A DNA stretch of 64,000 nt, taken from positions 46,968,136 to 47,032,135 of the forward strand of contig OY759220.1 of the NCBI GenBank assembly GCA_963662175.1, written 5' to 3'. This DNA comes from Aradus depressus. Its lineage: Eukaryota; Arthropoda; Insecta; Hemiptera; Aradidae. Within the stretch, counting starts at the first letter, position 1. Every line of letters begins with the position of its first letter. Made by a program: the position numbers and the translations under genes. Below, in pieces: positions 33,712 to 44,713 of this stretch. The notes below the pieces were generated by a model. It ran no database searches. It was given only the letters and a program-made list of their open reading frames with translations, and had not been told where the DNA came from.

Positions 33712-34371
33712 TTTGCAACTGTCATAAAGGATATCTGACTCAACATTCATACACGAGATTTAAAAAAAACAAATTAACAACTTCAACACGTTCTCAAAAC
33801 TCATCTTCACTATATAGTTTAGCCTGTTTCAAGTTGGAAGATTTTTGGAAAGAGCTGCAAATGTCGTGAATAATAAACGTTCAACCATTTTACAGTGCAG
33901 CTCCAACGCACCGAACTATGAGCAGCTGGAGCGAAGCGGGCATGTTGCTAAAGTAGCATTTCGACAGAGGTCCATACTGCAATCCATGGCTATCTAGATC
34001 CTGTAATGGGAGACCGTGTTCCGATTGATTTAAACCAACCTTCTCTAGTTCCCACCAACCCTCAAAATTACTTATTTTCCACTGATTGCCTCAGGAAAAC
34101 ATTTTCTTTTTAATATATAGGTAATTATAGTTTTGTCTGCAGTATATGGAAGGAATGATTTTTTCATTTGATCAGAAATCCGTTTCATGTTACATAGAAC
34201 CGTTAGAGACCATCAGTTCAATTCCTGTCTGCACTTATGTATTTTTGAGCTCAAAGGGAAAACGACTGTACATATACACTAAATTTGCAGGGCGTTTCTA
34301 AGATTGTCCAATTTAGAATGATTGTTTGGCATTTCAAAATTGTCGACCGGAGGAATTGTGCGGGGGCCTGA
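33712..34371. other. Unrecognised sequence
   Basis: No supported feature. Confidence 0.4.
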
Positions 34372-34465
34372 AGAATATGATGAGTTCTAGTTCTGGTTGG
34401 ATGATTGATTGGATTTTCATGAAATTTCACGAGTAGCATTCTTATTAGCCCCGAACAAATATAGG
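34372..34465 (+). repeat. Dispersed repeat R3, single copy
   Basis: GGATGATTGATTGGATTTTC, ATGAAATTTCACGAGTAGCA and TTCTTATTAGCC resemble the units at 24070-24430. Confidence 0.5.
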
Positions 34466-34499
34466 CCATGTGGCATCTCATAATTCTGGAGATGGATAC

Positions 34500-34806
34500 C
34501 TCCACCCTTCCCTTCTGCCGATTCGGCTGATATTAAGTAGTTGTCGCCCTTCAGGGCTTCTGGACACATTTTTCCTTTTGTTCTTTGAAAATCAAGAGGT
34601 GTCGTCCTTATGTGCCTCTGGATCCGAACACGAAATTTTGTGAAAATATATACAACAGTGGATTGTATTCTAAGGCAGACTTTTGGTTTTTTCTTTATTT
34701 TTGGACTCAGTTCCTTCGAAAACAATAAGTTCCTATGAAAACTCAACATTGAACTGTTGACTGGTTACATAACTTCCTCCATACTTCGATGAGCTGGGGA
34801 AGCGAG
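34500..34806 (-). repeat. Family D, left two-thirds
   Basis: CTTCTGCCGATTCGGCTGAT, GAAAATCAAGAGGTGTCGTC, TATGAAAACTCAACATTGAA and GAGCTGGGGAAGCGAG are in order. Confidence 0.8.
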
Positions 34807-35169
34807 ATGAGAAGATATGCTAACACCGGTAGATGTGGGGAGGAAGACGAGACGGCGGCACATATCCCTGGTCCTCAGGTTCATTAAGGAAACTGGGAGA
34901 CTGAGCACTCTATGAAGGGCTTGGTTTAGGTAGTATGAAGATACAGGTAATATAATAAGGGGGAAGCCTAGCGCTTCCAGGGAATGGATAAAAGCATTGG
35001 ATGCTTAGGTCCCTAGGTGTAAAACACCAGCCCACCGTATATATATATATATTATCCTAAGACCGGAGGAGAGGATTAGTATGTAGATGCTGTTTTTGGC
35101 CAACTTCTCCTAATTCATGAGACTTCGCCAAAAACAACAGATTCATACACAGCAGCCCTGAAGGTTAAC

Positions 35170-35171
<2 letters not shown>
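34807..35171. other. Unrecognised sequence
   Basis: A short TA run at about 35038-35052, nothing else. Confidence 0.4.

Positions 35172-35204
<33 letters not shown>
35172..35204. repeat. G33 homopolymer
   Basis: Thirty-three consecutive G, the longest homopolymer in the window. Confidence 0.99.
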
Positions 35205-35205
<1 letters not shown>

Positions 35206-35376
35206 GAATTCCGACTCATCACCATAATTCTCCGATTGCTTGCTGCCCATGTCTGTTGACTCCAGCCGAATACATAATGTACCTGCTTCATACTCGTATG
35301 TCTTTTCCTCCTGCCTGACCACCAGATTCCCAGACCTAACTTCGTATTTAGTGTCAATAGGGAGGTTTTTTTTTTA

Positions 35377-35717
35377 GGGCGCCGGTGGCTCAGTGGTATG
35401 CATGCTTGACTTCTGAGCTCAAGAACGTGGGTTCGTAACCCGACCGAGGCCCTTAGTTTATTTTATCTGGGAGGTAAAATAAACTTAAGCACGCCGTCCT
35501 TCGGATGGGACGTTAAGCGATGGTCCCGAGCCTGTACGATGTCAGGTACTCGTTAAAGACCCCTGCCCTAGGTGAATAAAAATTCAGGGTAGGCAAAATT
35601 TAGGACTCCCACAGTAGAGTCGGGCTCATGTCCACCAGAGTGACGAAAGAGCGCATTGGTAGTCGGCGATATGACCTCGTAGTTAAAGCCCGGGCATGAG
35701 TCATAAAACCTAACCTA
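35377..35717 (+). mobile_element. tRNA-derived SINE, full-length reference copy
   Basis: The copy starts GGGCGCCGGTGGCTCAGTGG and ends CATAAAACCTAACCTAA. The A box is TGGCTCAGTGG (35386-35396) and the B box GGTTCGTAACC (35430-35440), giving a tRNA-like head of about 75 bp. The body of about 265 bp contains AAGCACGCCGTCCTTCGGAT, GTACGATGTCAGGTACTCGT and TTAAAGCCCGGGCATGAGTC. GGAGGTTTTT occurs just before and just after (35361-35370, 35719-35728), consistent with a TSD plus a T-run. I do not recognise a named SINE family. Confidence 0.92.
35386..35440 (+). promoter_or_regulatory. Internal Pol III promoter (A and B boxes) of the SINE
   Basis: The A box TGGCTCAGTGG and B box GGTTCGTAACC are 33 bp apart, as in tRNA genes. 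Confidence 0.75.
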
Positions 35718-35947
35718 AGGAGGTTTTTATTTATTTATTTCTTGTTTATAAACATAATTAATAAAATCATTGAAAGTATTCTGCTCAAAGAGATGTTCTC
35801 AACAAAGATAGTTTCACTCAAATCGATCAAGTCATCAAGTACAACCCACGTTATAGAGTTTAAGAGATATTATAAAATATATAATAACAGTAGAACTTGA
35901 TTTGTAACTTAATTCAAGTCGGGAGAAAAGTTTAGGGTTTTAGAGTT

Positions 35948-36395
35948 TAGCCCCGCCCTAGTCCTTCCTCCCCCTTGGCGGATTTGGCTGAAAATAAATA
36001 GTTGACGTCATGGATTCTAAAAACATATATAAAATTTCGTGTTCCTCTATTATTTCTTTCGAAATATAGATGTAGTTATATAATCGGTCAGAAATTCGAA
36101 GTTGAGTTTTTACTAAATACTCATGTTTTCCAAAGACCTGATTCCAAATATTTAAAAAAAAAAATGCTCTCTGTCAATGTATGTGTTTGTGAACTCCCGA
36201 TTGTGAGTGTATAGACACGACATTTTATGTTTATATCCAGAGCCCCTTAAGGACGACTCCCATCAGCCAAATCGACCAAAGGGAAGGAGATTAAATGGGG
36301 GTTTAACACAAGTCAAATATTGATTTTTAGTGGTCGATATGTGGTTGAGCGGAAAACTATATCTTGATGGGGATGTTCACTGCTGGTGTTTCGCC
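35948..36395. repeat. Family D inverted pair
   Basis: A minus-oriented fragment (35948-36045: CGGATTTGGCTGAAAATAAA, CATATATAAAATTTCGTG) adjoins a plus-oriented copy (36062-36395: GTTATATAATCGGTCAGAAA, TTTGTGAACTCCCGATT, CCTTAAGGACGACTCCCATC). Confidence 0.78.
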
Positions 36396-36865
36396 CTCCA
36401 AATTGTTTTTCTTCTATAAGATTATTGTGGTTCATGGCACGTGGCCCACCCAGACTAGCGCTTAACATATATTTTTTCTGGTTCCATTGTCACGTATCAA
36501 GCTCAAAGTCCTTCCTTAGCATCTCCTGTTTTCATCCTTGGCTTCCACTGTTTATGATCCTTCTCAAATATTTTTCTTTCTCAAACCAAAAAATAAAAAA
36601 ACGTCCCCTCCTTCTATCAATGGAGACGATGAAGAAGAAGACTGACGAAGGAGACTTGGTGCTTCTCCGTAATAATTCAACAGAATATATAATTGTGTGA
36701 AGTCTCTAGAATCTAATTTACAGCTTCTTGATGCCTTAGCTGAGCCAGACCAGGACGTCTTCTGATAAATCCCTGCTTTTTATTGGTCGGTGACAATGTG
36801 AGGGTGTTAACTGATCCCCAGGTTTATGATGGGACTAATTACGGGCCGGGGCCCAGGAGGGCAGA

Positions 36866-36866
<1 letters not shown>
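36396..36866. other. Unrecognised sequence
   Basis: A 104-codon frame (36386-36700) has no recognisable domain. Confidence 0.35.

Positions 36867-36895
<29 letters not shown>
36867..36895. repeat. C29 homopolymer
   Basis: Twenty-nine consecutive C after a G-rich lead-in. Confidence 0.99.
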
Positions 36896-36896
<1 letters not shown>

Positions 36897-37069
36897 CATA
36901 AATTCCCCTCGAAATACGGTCTCTCCGGGTATTTCACAGCTCAAGGCTCTCTCATTGTGCTTCGAGGCGTCACTTTCCACTAATTAATATTCTTTATTGG
37001 CTTCTTTCCAAACGACTATTTTTATTGCTTTCTATTTTTTTTGGTTTTATTTTTACTACCTTATACTAT

Positions 37070-37240
37070 ACGAGAAGTTATGTTATCCAGTGAAAAATTC
37101 GATACTGAGTTTTCAGCGGAATTTCATTATTTTCCCATTCTGAAATACAAAAAATTAGTCGGTGAATCACGGGCAATGTATTTCTCAAGAACTAATTAAT
37201 CAATTACGTTTTCGCTCTCCCTCCAAAAGGAATCGAGTAC
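37070..37240. repeat. Family D: two terminal fragments, inverted
   Basis: The left end in plus orientation (37070-37135, AGTTATGTTATCCAGTGAAA, GAGTTTTCAGCGGAATTTCA) is followed directly by the right end in minus orientation (37148-37240, GTCGGTGAATCACGGGCAAT, AATTAATCAATTACGTTTTC). The whole middle is missing. Confidence 0.75.
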
Positions 37241-37704
37241 TTGGGCGAATAGATAGGAAGAATGGTTATATGGTATACTTTTTTATGGAAGAGAGTCACA
37301 ATTGTAACTTCTACTAATTCTGGCCACCAGAGAGCAGATGTGTCGGTCTTCCATTGTACGAAAAGGTTGGGCTTTAAAGGGTGTTGGTGGATGATGGTGA
37401 AAGCTAAGTAAAATTGGCTTGAAAGTAAGTATTATTAACCGTGTAAAAGCTTATTGCTCTAGCAGTTTTCTAAATAAATCAAAAGTAAAGTACCATTAAG
37501 GACCAGTGAATATTAAAACGTGATTTCCTAAAATTCACATTTTTTTAGTTGTGACAGTCTTATTCTGAGGTAGCTATATGTCATTATTGTTTTATATGTG
37601 TCATTATTACGTTAATATTGCAAAGGTAATGTTGACTGACTCCATTTTATAGGGGAGACCCCTATAAACAATAAAAATTATTATTGTTATTATTATAATT
37701 ATTA
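37241..37704. other. Unrecognised sequence
   Basis: No supported feature. Confidence 0.4.
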
Positions 37705-37856
37705 GGGTTATTGAATGGAGCCTCCTTCTCTGATCTCCCCCTTCCCTTCGGCCGATTACACTGAAAATTAATAGTTGCCGTCCTTATGAAATTTTTAATT
37801 TACATATGAAATTTTGTGTTGATAAGTTCATTTACACCGGCAGTGATCAATCTTGA
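37705..37856 (-). repeat. Family D, internal fragment
   Basis: CCTTCCCTTCGGCCGATTAC, TGAAAATTAATAGTTGCCGT and ACATATGAAATTTTGTGTTG match. Confidence 0.75.
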
Positions 37857-38060
37857 AGAACTGTCTCCTCGACGGAACGTTTCAAATAGTTTATTTCTTA
37901 GATGTACAACTTTGTAACGGGTTCAAAACATAATATTTTTTCAACTCCTTAAAGATTATCTGATCAGATTTGTATCTGTCCTCATTGGAAACAGAGAAAC
38001 AAGCAATCAGCTGAGTTAATCTATCTGAAAATATCTACCTTTTTATATTGAGTGAAAAAA

Positions 38061-38460
38061 TGTTATCGATGTTCTATTAGAGTGGACAAACCAAGGTTCG
38101 ATTGTGAGGGGTCTCTGGGGAGGCAACTAGACCCCGTTCGAAATGATGTTCAGGTTTAAATGTTATCGATGTTCTATTAGCGTGGACAAACCAAGGTTCG
38201 ATGGTGAGGGGTCTCTGGGGAGGCAACTAGACCCCGTTCGAAATGATGTTCAGGTTTAAATGTTATCGATGTTCTATTAGCGTGGACAAACCAAGGTTCG
38301 ATTGTGAGGGGTCTCTGGGGAGGCAACTAGACCTCGTTCGAAATGATGTTCAGGTTTAAATGTTATCGATGTTCTATTAGCGAGGACAAACCAAGGTTCG
38401 ATTGTGAGGGGTCTCTGGGGAGGCAACTAGACCCCGTTCGAAATGATGTTCAGGTTTCCA
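38061..38460. repeat. 100-bp tandem repeat, 4 units
   Basis: TGTTATCGATGTTCTATTAG begins units at 38061, 38161, 38261 and 38361, an exact 100-bp period with only a few substitutions. Confidence 0.97.
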
Positions 38461-38803
38461 TCGAGTGCCCTTCAAAGAAGTGTCTCTTTTCCGTAATTTC
38501 ATAGCAAGTCTGCAGACTGCTGCCATGTATCATCTAGTTGTATCTAAGAAACACATCAGATGTATCTAATAAACACATCATCTAGTTAAGCCGAGTACAA
38601 TCAACCTCTGCCTCACTTCAATATCCCACAATTTTCTTCTTCATTTTTCCACCTCCCTCATTCGGTTTTCTTTTTCTTCCCAGGTAAGCTTCATATTATT
38701 TAATAGAATCGGCTCTTAATATTTCAGAAATAACAACTAGTAGTACTGTGTTTAATCACAATATGCCTATATACAACTACGGTACAATATCTAATCAAAG
38801 CGA
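38461..38803. other. Unrecognised sequence
   Basis: No supported feature. Confidence 0.4.
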
Positions 38804-39145
38804 GGGCGCCGGTAGCTCAGTGATATGCGTGCTTGTCTTCTGAGCTGAAGATCGTGGGTTGGAAACCTGACCGAGGCCTTTAGTTTATTTTATCTGGGAG
38901 GTTAAATAAACTTAAGCACGCCGTCCTTCGGATGGTATGTTAAGCGATGGTTCCGAGCCTGTACGATGTCAGGTACTCGTTAAAGACCCCTGCCCTAAAT
39001 GAATAAAAATTAGGGTAGGCAAAATTTAGGACTCCCATAGTAGAGTCGGGCCCATGTCCACCAGAGTGACGAAAGAGAGCTCTGGTAGTAGGCGATATGA
39101 CCTCGTAGTTAAAGCCCGGGCATGAGTCATAAAACCTAACTAACC
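38804..39145 (+). mobile_element. tRNA-derived SINE, full-length
   Basis: It starts GGGCGCCGGTAGCTCAGTGA (A box near 38813). Its B box is mutated (GGTTGGAAACC). The body matches the 35377 copy almost throughout and ends ATAAAACCTAACTAAC. No clear TSD seen. Confidence 0.9.
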
Positions 39146-39530
39146 TTCTCAAATAAAAACAGACAGCTGTTTATATATTTCAACCAGTGCAACCAGCTCC
39201 TGAAAACGAAATAATATTATTTATATCAATGATAAAATTATTATTGTGTAAATATGAAGTTTTAACATTTTTCTGTGTTGTCAAGTTTCTTATAATATAG
39301 ATATTATTTAGTAGATATTCCGTTTGGCTGAAACACATCATTATCTCTAGTTATTTGTGTTTGTAGATATTGAAATTTGACAAATTTAACATACACTCTC
39401 ATTCTGAACTTATATAAATATATTAATAGATATATAGCTAATTTCTTGAAATGTTCTGTTGTTAAGTTATCAAAATACTCTTCTCAAATGTGTAAAGATG
39501 CTTTGCAAACACCTTATTAGGTTTTCCAGC
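39146..39530. other. Unrecognised A+T-rich sequence
   Basis: No supported feature. Confidence 0.45.
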
Positions 39531-39614
39531 TGCACTCTAGTGGTAACTGGTGTAATTACTGAGGAAGCTACGTGCACTCTAGTGGTAACTTGTGTAATTA
39601 CTGAGGAAGCTACG
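39531..39614. repeat. 42-bp tandem duplication
   Basis: TGCACTCTAGTGGTAACTGG begins at 39531 and again, with one change, at 39573. Confidence 0.95.
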
Positions 39615-39699
39615 TTATCAGACAACAGCAGTTTATTTATTTACAAAACTATCCCCATTCAACAACTTCTTTTCATTAATTTTCTAAGGAAGAGTTAAG

Positions 39700-40072
39700 A
39701 AAAAAAAAAGTATTCGTTGAATCACCCGCAGTGTACTTCCCCATCTCGAATTAATGAATCTCTCTCCGTCTCATAGCAACCCACCATTTTCGTGACTCTT
39801 GAATCTTTGGGTTGAGCCCCCTCCTCTAATATCTCCTTCCTTCTGCCCATTTCCCTAAAACTTAATAGGTGTCGATACTCAATGCCTTGCCGATAGTTAC
39901 ATTACAGGTATTACAGTTTTTTGTGCTAAGCCCCACCTAAATCCATTTCATTTGGCCGATTTTCCTGAGAATCAATAGGTGTCATCTTCCATGATACACG
40001 TAGAAAAAACATGAAATTCCTGTGAAAACTCTAATTTCTGACTGATTTCGTAAGTTCATGCTGCAGAAGTAA
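39700..40072 (-). repeat. Family D, full-length copy
   Basis: From GTATTCGTTGAATCACCCGC and AGTGTACTTCCCCATCTCGA, through two GGTGTC modules, to AAACATGAAATTCCTGTGAA and TTTCTGACTGATTTCGTAAG, the order matches the deduced family consensus. Confidence 0.85.
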
Positions 40073-40525
40073 GAAGTGACGACTGAAGCGCTCCTGGTGG
40101 TTGCCAATAGCCAAGTTCCATCTTGCAGAGGCAGGTCAACTTGCCAGCCGCCCCACCCACATCCTACCTTGTATTGTCTGGAGCCCCAGGTACTCCGAAG
40201 AGTCCTTACCCTCCAGATTATCCCTCATCCCTCTTATTACAGTTCTCTGCCATCAAAAGAACCGTCCTTTCTTCTTTTTCCTTTCGTTGGGCTTTACATT
40301 GTTCCAAGAACTACCTTGGACAAGGCACTTCTTGAACCGTCCGAAACTATTTTCTTTTTGACAGTTAATTCTACAATTATATACTTTACCGTTAGTAATA
40401 AACTAACATCTGCGTCAAATTAGCCAAATCAATTTTTTAAAATTTAATGCACAATTCACTGTCGTTGAAATTATGCTGAAAAAAAAATGATGAGGGGAGT
40501 GATAATAAGATGTGAGACTTTATTT
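40073..40525. other. Unrecognised sequence with overlapping short frames
   Basis: Three overlapping plus-strand frames (up to 115 codons, 40076-40423) share this stretch. None shows a domain. Confidence 0.35.
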
Positions 40526-40712
40526 CTCAAAGAAATAAAATACGTCTTCCCATTGTCTTATATCCAACCAAAAGCGGTGTTCAACGCAACTGCGGCACGC
40601 CACCCGTGCAGCGTGCAGTCACAAACATTAAACTCCACTGAAGACGCAGTTACGTTGAAAACAGATTCTAGCCAAAAATAAAACAGTAGGAAGGATGTAT
40701 TTTTTTTCAATG
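40526..40712. mobile_element. Hairpin element family 5, foldback copy
   Basis: The left arm (AAATAAAATACGTCTTCCCA, CCAAAAGCGGTGTTCAACGC) mirrors the right arm (GACGCAGTTACGTTGAAAAC, CCAAAAATAAAACAGTAGGA). The right arm holds CTGAAGA (40638-40644) followed by a GAAA box, the worn form of the core seen at 48128. No TSD identified. Confidence 0.7.
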
Positions 40713-41649
40713 AGGAAACAGTGCACAATTAATTGGCGTCAAACTATTGCCAGCACAGAAGCGAGTCAGCACAATTCAGTACATATCTAGTATAATTTTT
40801 TGCGTTAAAATTTTGCTAAAATCCGAATTTTGTAGGGGGCTTTATGTATGTATAAATAAAACAAATTTCTTTTTACGCGGTACGCAAATTGTTTTTTCAC
40901 AATTCTGTATGTTATATTCTTTTTGTTCCCTCAGATAGCCTAAACAGGTGGACCGATTTTAATGTTTTCTAATGGCGATATTATAGACGGCAGAAAAGAC
41001 TACCGATCCAAAGTTAAGCTTGTGTTACAATGAACTGTTCCAACGGTAGGCAGATTTAATTTTTTTTTAAACACTATATTGCGAGGCTCACAAAACGAAT
41101 AATAGTATGCACAATTCTGTACGAAACGTTCACAATTTATTATATTTAAATTCATATGTAGAATATGAAATTGGATAATAACAGAGAATTTATTTGGATG
41201 TGAAATTGGGTTCTAAATTCATATGTAACTAACATTTCGAGTCAATGTATTAATTCCATGGGAATTTTACATTTAAAAAAATAATAAAAATATACAGTGA
41301 CACTTAAAATCAACTTTCTCAAAATCATTAGGTTTTATTTAATTTTTTTTTTTACGAAGATATTCAAACATAAATTTAACTTCATTAAAATGAACGACTT
41401 CGTTAGTTGAAGTTTATTTATTCACTTCATGGTTGATGATCTTTAGAAAGATTAGGAAAACAACAAGATAACAAGCATGTTATTAAAACAAATATAAACT
41501 AAATATAAAGAAAACGGTATTAATATTCATTTGGCATGAGGAGTCCGCCCACACAGCCTTGGGGACCGGGTTTCTATGGTAACTGACGAGATCTAATGTG
41601 TTCCTCCCTCCTTCAGTACTAACAACTGGGGAGAAAGGTCAACCTGAGC
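40713..41649. other. A+T-rich, unrecognised sequence
   Basis: No supported feature. Confidence 0.45.
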
Positions 41650-41825
41650 TCATGTCCGGGCTTCAACAATATCACCGGGTCAAATCGCCACTCGCCACTT
41701 CCAGAGAGCTCTTTTGTCACTCTGGTGGCCTGGCAGTCCTCGACTTCGCCATATATAGCACAGGCTCGGGAACAGCTATTTGATATCTCCTCCGAAGGAT
41801 AGAGTACTCATGGGACCTCGGCTTA
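41650..41825 (-). repeat. tRNA-derived SINE, degenerate copy
   Basis: TCATGTCCGGGCTTCAAC, GAGAGCTCTTTTGTCACTCT, CACAGGCTCGGGAAC and CTCCGAAGGATAGAGTACTC follow the SINE body order in reverse. Confidence 0.6.
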
Positions 41826-42184
41826 GCTCAACGTAAATATATTGTTTATTATTATAGCGAAGAAGTAGATGTATAAAAAAAGTGTTATAACAAAATGTAC
41901 TTTAAATAAAATGCTTGAAATGTTGTTCTCGGGAAATATCCACTCAGCCACCAAGATCAACATGTTGCCTACTAAAATCCAATAGATTTGATCTTATATT
42001 CAATAAGTCAAATCTGGTAAACAAATGGCACATTACCGTAACCACAACAGCATCTATGAGGTAGCATGCTAGCTTACTGAGATCCAGATCACGGGTTCGA
42101 AACCCGGCCGTTTTTTTATCTAGAATGTGAAACAACTTCACCACGATGTCCTTCGGATGGGACGTAAAGCGATGGTTCCAAGCC

Positions 42185-42487
42185 TGTACTATGTCATAAA
42201 AGACACAGAGTTGTTGTCCACTCACAAGTTTTATTAGCATAGCCAGCTTTCGGTCCTATAAGACCATCTTCAGTGCTAACACCTTACAAAGGTAGTGGTC
42301 TCCACCAGTCAGTGGCAATCAGAGACTGGTGGAGACCACTACCTTTGTGAAGTGTTAGCACTGAAGATGGTCTCATAGGACCGAAAGCTGGCTATGCTAA
42401 TAAAACTTGTGAGTGGACAACAACTCTGTGTCTTTTATTAAATACAGCTCACAACAACCTCCAAAAAATTCCTCATGTACTATGTCA
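42185..42487. mobile_element. Hairpin element family 2, long copy with 12-bp TSD
   Basis: TGTACTATGTCA (42185-42196, 42476-42487) flanks 279 bp. The arms are inverted for about 110 bp each (AGACACAGAGTTGTTGTCCA to CAGTGCTAACACC, mirrored after a short centre). The tail AATACAGCTCACAACAACCT to AATTCCTC matches the copy at 3339-3461. Each arm encodes a complete hammerhead-like core, facing outward on opposite strands. Confidence 0.93.
42355..42400 (+). ncRNA. Hammerhead-like ribozyme, family 2 (best example)
   Basis: Stem I TTAGCA (42355-42360) pairs fully with TGCTAA (42395-42400). Between them are CTGAAGA (42361-42367), one extra T, stem II GGTC/GACC with loop TCATAG (42369-42382), GAAA (42383-42386), a 3-bp stem III AGC/GCT with a 2-nt loop (42386-42393), and A42394 as the nucleotide before the expected cut. 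All parts of a minimal type I hammerhead are present in order. The only departure is the extra T between CTGAAGA and stem II. Confidence 0.6.
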
Positions 42488-42724
42488 GGTAATTGTTAAG
42501 GACCCCCTTACCCTAGGTAAAAATTTAGGATAGGCAAGCAAGCAGCAAGCGACAAAAGGGCACTCTGGTAGTAGGCGAAATATGATATTATATATTACTC
42601 ATAATTAGAGCCCGGGCATGAAATCTCAATAACTAACGATAGGAATAGAGTAAATTTTGAATGAAAGAAATTAAACCTTATCGTAATTATTTTTCATTTC
42701 CCCAGATTTTCGAAGAATAGGGAT

Positions 42725-43065
42725 AGGGATATGTAATGAGGCTATGTAATCGGTCAGAAATTCGACGTTGAGTTTTCACCGGATTTTCATGTTTCCCGAC
42801 CATAGATTCCAAATTGAAAAAAAAAAAAATCTGTTCTTGTATGTGAACACAGTAGTTCCCGATAGAATGATTGAATATATCGTCACGAAATTTTATATAT
42901 GTATCCAGAATCGAATAAGAACGGAATTAAGAGGAAATTAAATTTAATATTGAGAGAGTCAGGGGGTCGTAAACATGAAATTGTGGTGAAACTCAAGACC
43001 ACATTTTCTGGCGGTTACATAACTTTCCCTATACTCTTATTACCCTGGGGAAGTAAAAAAAAAAA
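42725..43065. repeat. Family D inverted pair
   Basis: A plus-oriented left end (GCTATGTAATCGGTCAGAAA, GAGTTTTCACCGGATTTTCA, GAATGATTGAATATATCGTC) runs to about 42950. It is followed by a minus-oriented left end (AAACATGAAATTGTGGTGAA, GGTTACATAACTTTCCCTAT, CTGGGGAAGTAAAAAA). Confidence 0.8.
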
Positions 43066-43581
43066 ATTTTTAATAAGGAACAATAATTTTGGACTTTTTC
43101 TGTTGCTTTAATCAAAGTGGAACAAATTGTCTGTAACTCTGAACCAATTACCAATTTTCCAATTGCTTCTCCTTTTGTCCTGTTTTTCTTTCATTCATTC
43201 CAAACTACTTTTTTTCTTCGGCACTATTCTTTCGAAATATTCTGTGACTCTGATTTTTTATTTTGTTATAAATCTCTTGGGGAATTCACACAACCCTTTG
43301 TCCCATCTTTTGCCATCTGTACTAGGTCTTCCAAATCCCTGATCATTGTTTCAATCTCGGAATTTGGGACCCCGATATTTTCAACCCCGATGTTAAGAAT
43401 TGTTTGGTTTGATTTGTTATATAATATATTATATGTTACTATGTATGTTCATGTTTCTGTGGGAAGGCGGTGAATGAGAATGTTTAATTTGATTGGCTTC
43501 TTAACAAAAAGGACGGACATGAGGGCGAAGATTGTATTATTTCGGATACATGATATGATTTGTATATGATAGTTATTGTGA
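43066..43581. other. Unrecognised T-rich sequence
   Basis: A 118-codon frame (43117-43473) overlaps others and shows no domain. Confidence 0.4.
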
Positions 43582-43838
43582 ATCATGCCCGGGCTTTACA
43601 TACGGGGCCATATCGCCTACTATCAGAGCGCTCTTTCGTCGCTCTAGTGGACATGAGCCCGAGTATACAGTAAGAGTCCTAAATGTTTCGTATCCAGGTT
43701 TATTCTCCTAGGAAAGGGTTTTTTAACATCGTACAGACCATCGCATAACGTTCCATCAACGTTTCTTTCACCTCCCGGACAAAAAGACTAAGTAACTCGG
43801 CCGGGTTTCGAACCCGCGATTTTGTTACCGGCGTCCTC
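43582..43838 (-). mobile_element. tRNA-derived SINE, near full-length
   Basis: On the minus strand: B box GGTTTCGAACCCG in reverse near 43805, TCTGGTAGTAGGC-type body (43612-43640) and CATGCCCGGGCTTTAC at the 3' side. The middle is shortened. Confidence 0.82.
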
Positions 43839-44219
43839 TTTGTATATAATATCTGATTTTTCCTATTCATATCATTCATCCGAAAGATTATAATTTCGAA
43901 TCATCCGTCAGTCCTTTTAGTTACGCAGTCAATGAAAGAATTTATCTACATTCCGAGCTCATTGGGAAGTGTACCGCATTCTCCGGGAAATGTGCACAAT
44001 TACCGACTCAATTTTACCGTAACATACATAACAAATCAAAACAAAAAATTCTTAACCTGGGGAATCCAGGATTGAAAAGAAATAATAGGTTCCATTGCTA
44101 TAATAGGATTACATCATATGTGAAATATTGTACTCACCAGAGGGAGAGGTGATATTAAGGAAAAACACGCGCCCACTACCAATTCTCTACTCACAAAGTT
44201 AGCATTTCAAACAATTACT
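43839..44219. other. Unrecognised sequence
   Basis: No supported feature. Confidence 0.4.
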
Positions 44220-44262
44220 ATGCAAGTACCTTGACGCATTCACTGACGACGTTTTTTTACTT
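44220..44262 (+). repeat. Family D, right terminal fragment
   Basis: GCAAGTACCTTGACGCATTC followed by ACTGACGACGTTTTTTT matches the end. Confidence 0.55.
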
Positions 44263-44713
44263 GTTTCCTTTTTGTCTTCCTCGAGGACCGGATGAAGCTA
44301 ATTCCGTTGATTTACCCCCGCCCAGCTTCTTGTAAGGTAATTTTCTGGCCGTCTAACCCTCGGCTACAATTAACATTATTAATTGAGTGCGATTAGTCCA
44401 TTTAAACTGTTTTGTTGGCCGGTTCCGCTCGGGTTGGGGTGAGTCCTCGACCAGCTAACCGTGGCAACCTTTCTCTTCACTTCCCAGGCTCGTCCTCCCG
44501 TCCTAGCGGAGCACAATGGCTCGTCTTGAGCACGCCATCCTTAGCGAAACCGACGCGATCCCTATCGGGAATCACGCCTAAGTCGACCAACTTTCTTGAA
44601 AAACCTACTCTAGATTCCACACTGCCAATAGATCATTCGATTGGATGAAAAGTTCCTCGCCGTTTGTATCCCATCCGCCTTTCTGTAGGTTGCCATCCTA
44701 TTTAAAAAATCCG
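44263..44713. other. Unrecognised sequence
   Basis: A 78-codon frame (44412-44648) has no recognisable domain. Confidence 0.35.

Larger units (their letters stand above)
42055..42638 (+). mobile_element. tRNA-derived SINE interrupted by a hairpin element
   Basis: Positions 42055-42196 hold the SINE head and middle (B box GGTTCGAAACC near 42094, CCTTCGGATGGGACGTAAAG). Positions 42476-42638 hold the rest, with CTCTGGTAGTAGGCG and AGAGCCCGGGCATGAAAT. The family 2 hairpin element lies between, having duplicated the SINE's own TGTACTATGTCA. Confidence 0.85.

Noticed and set aside
35377..35450. Functional tRNA gene
   Set aside because: The tRNA-like head continues into a conserved 265-bp body repeated around the window, so it is a SINE.
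35717..35717. Telomeric CCTAA repeats at the SINE 3' end
   Set aside because: Only two units in one copy; other copies end in TAACTAAC.
40076..40423. 115-codon frame as an exon
   Set aside because: Three overlapping frames of similar length, no domain, no clear splice context.
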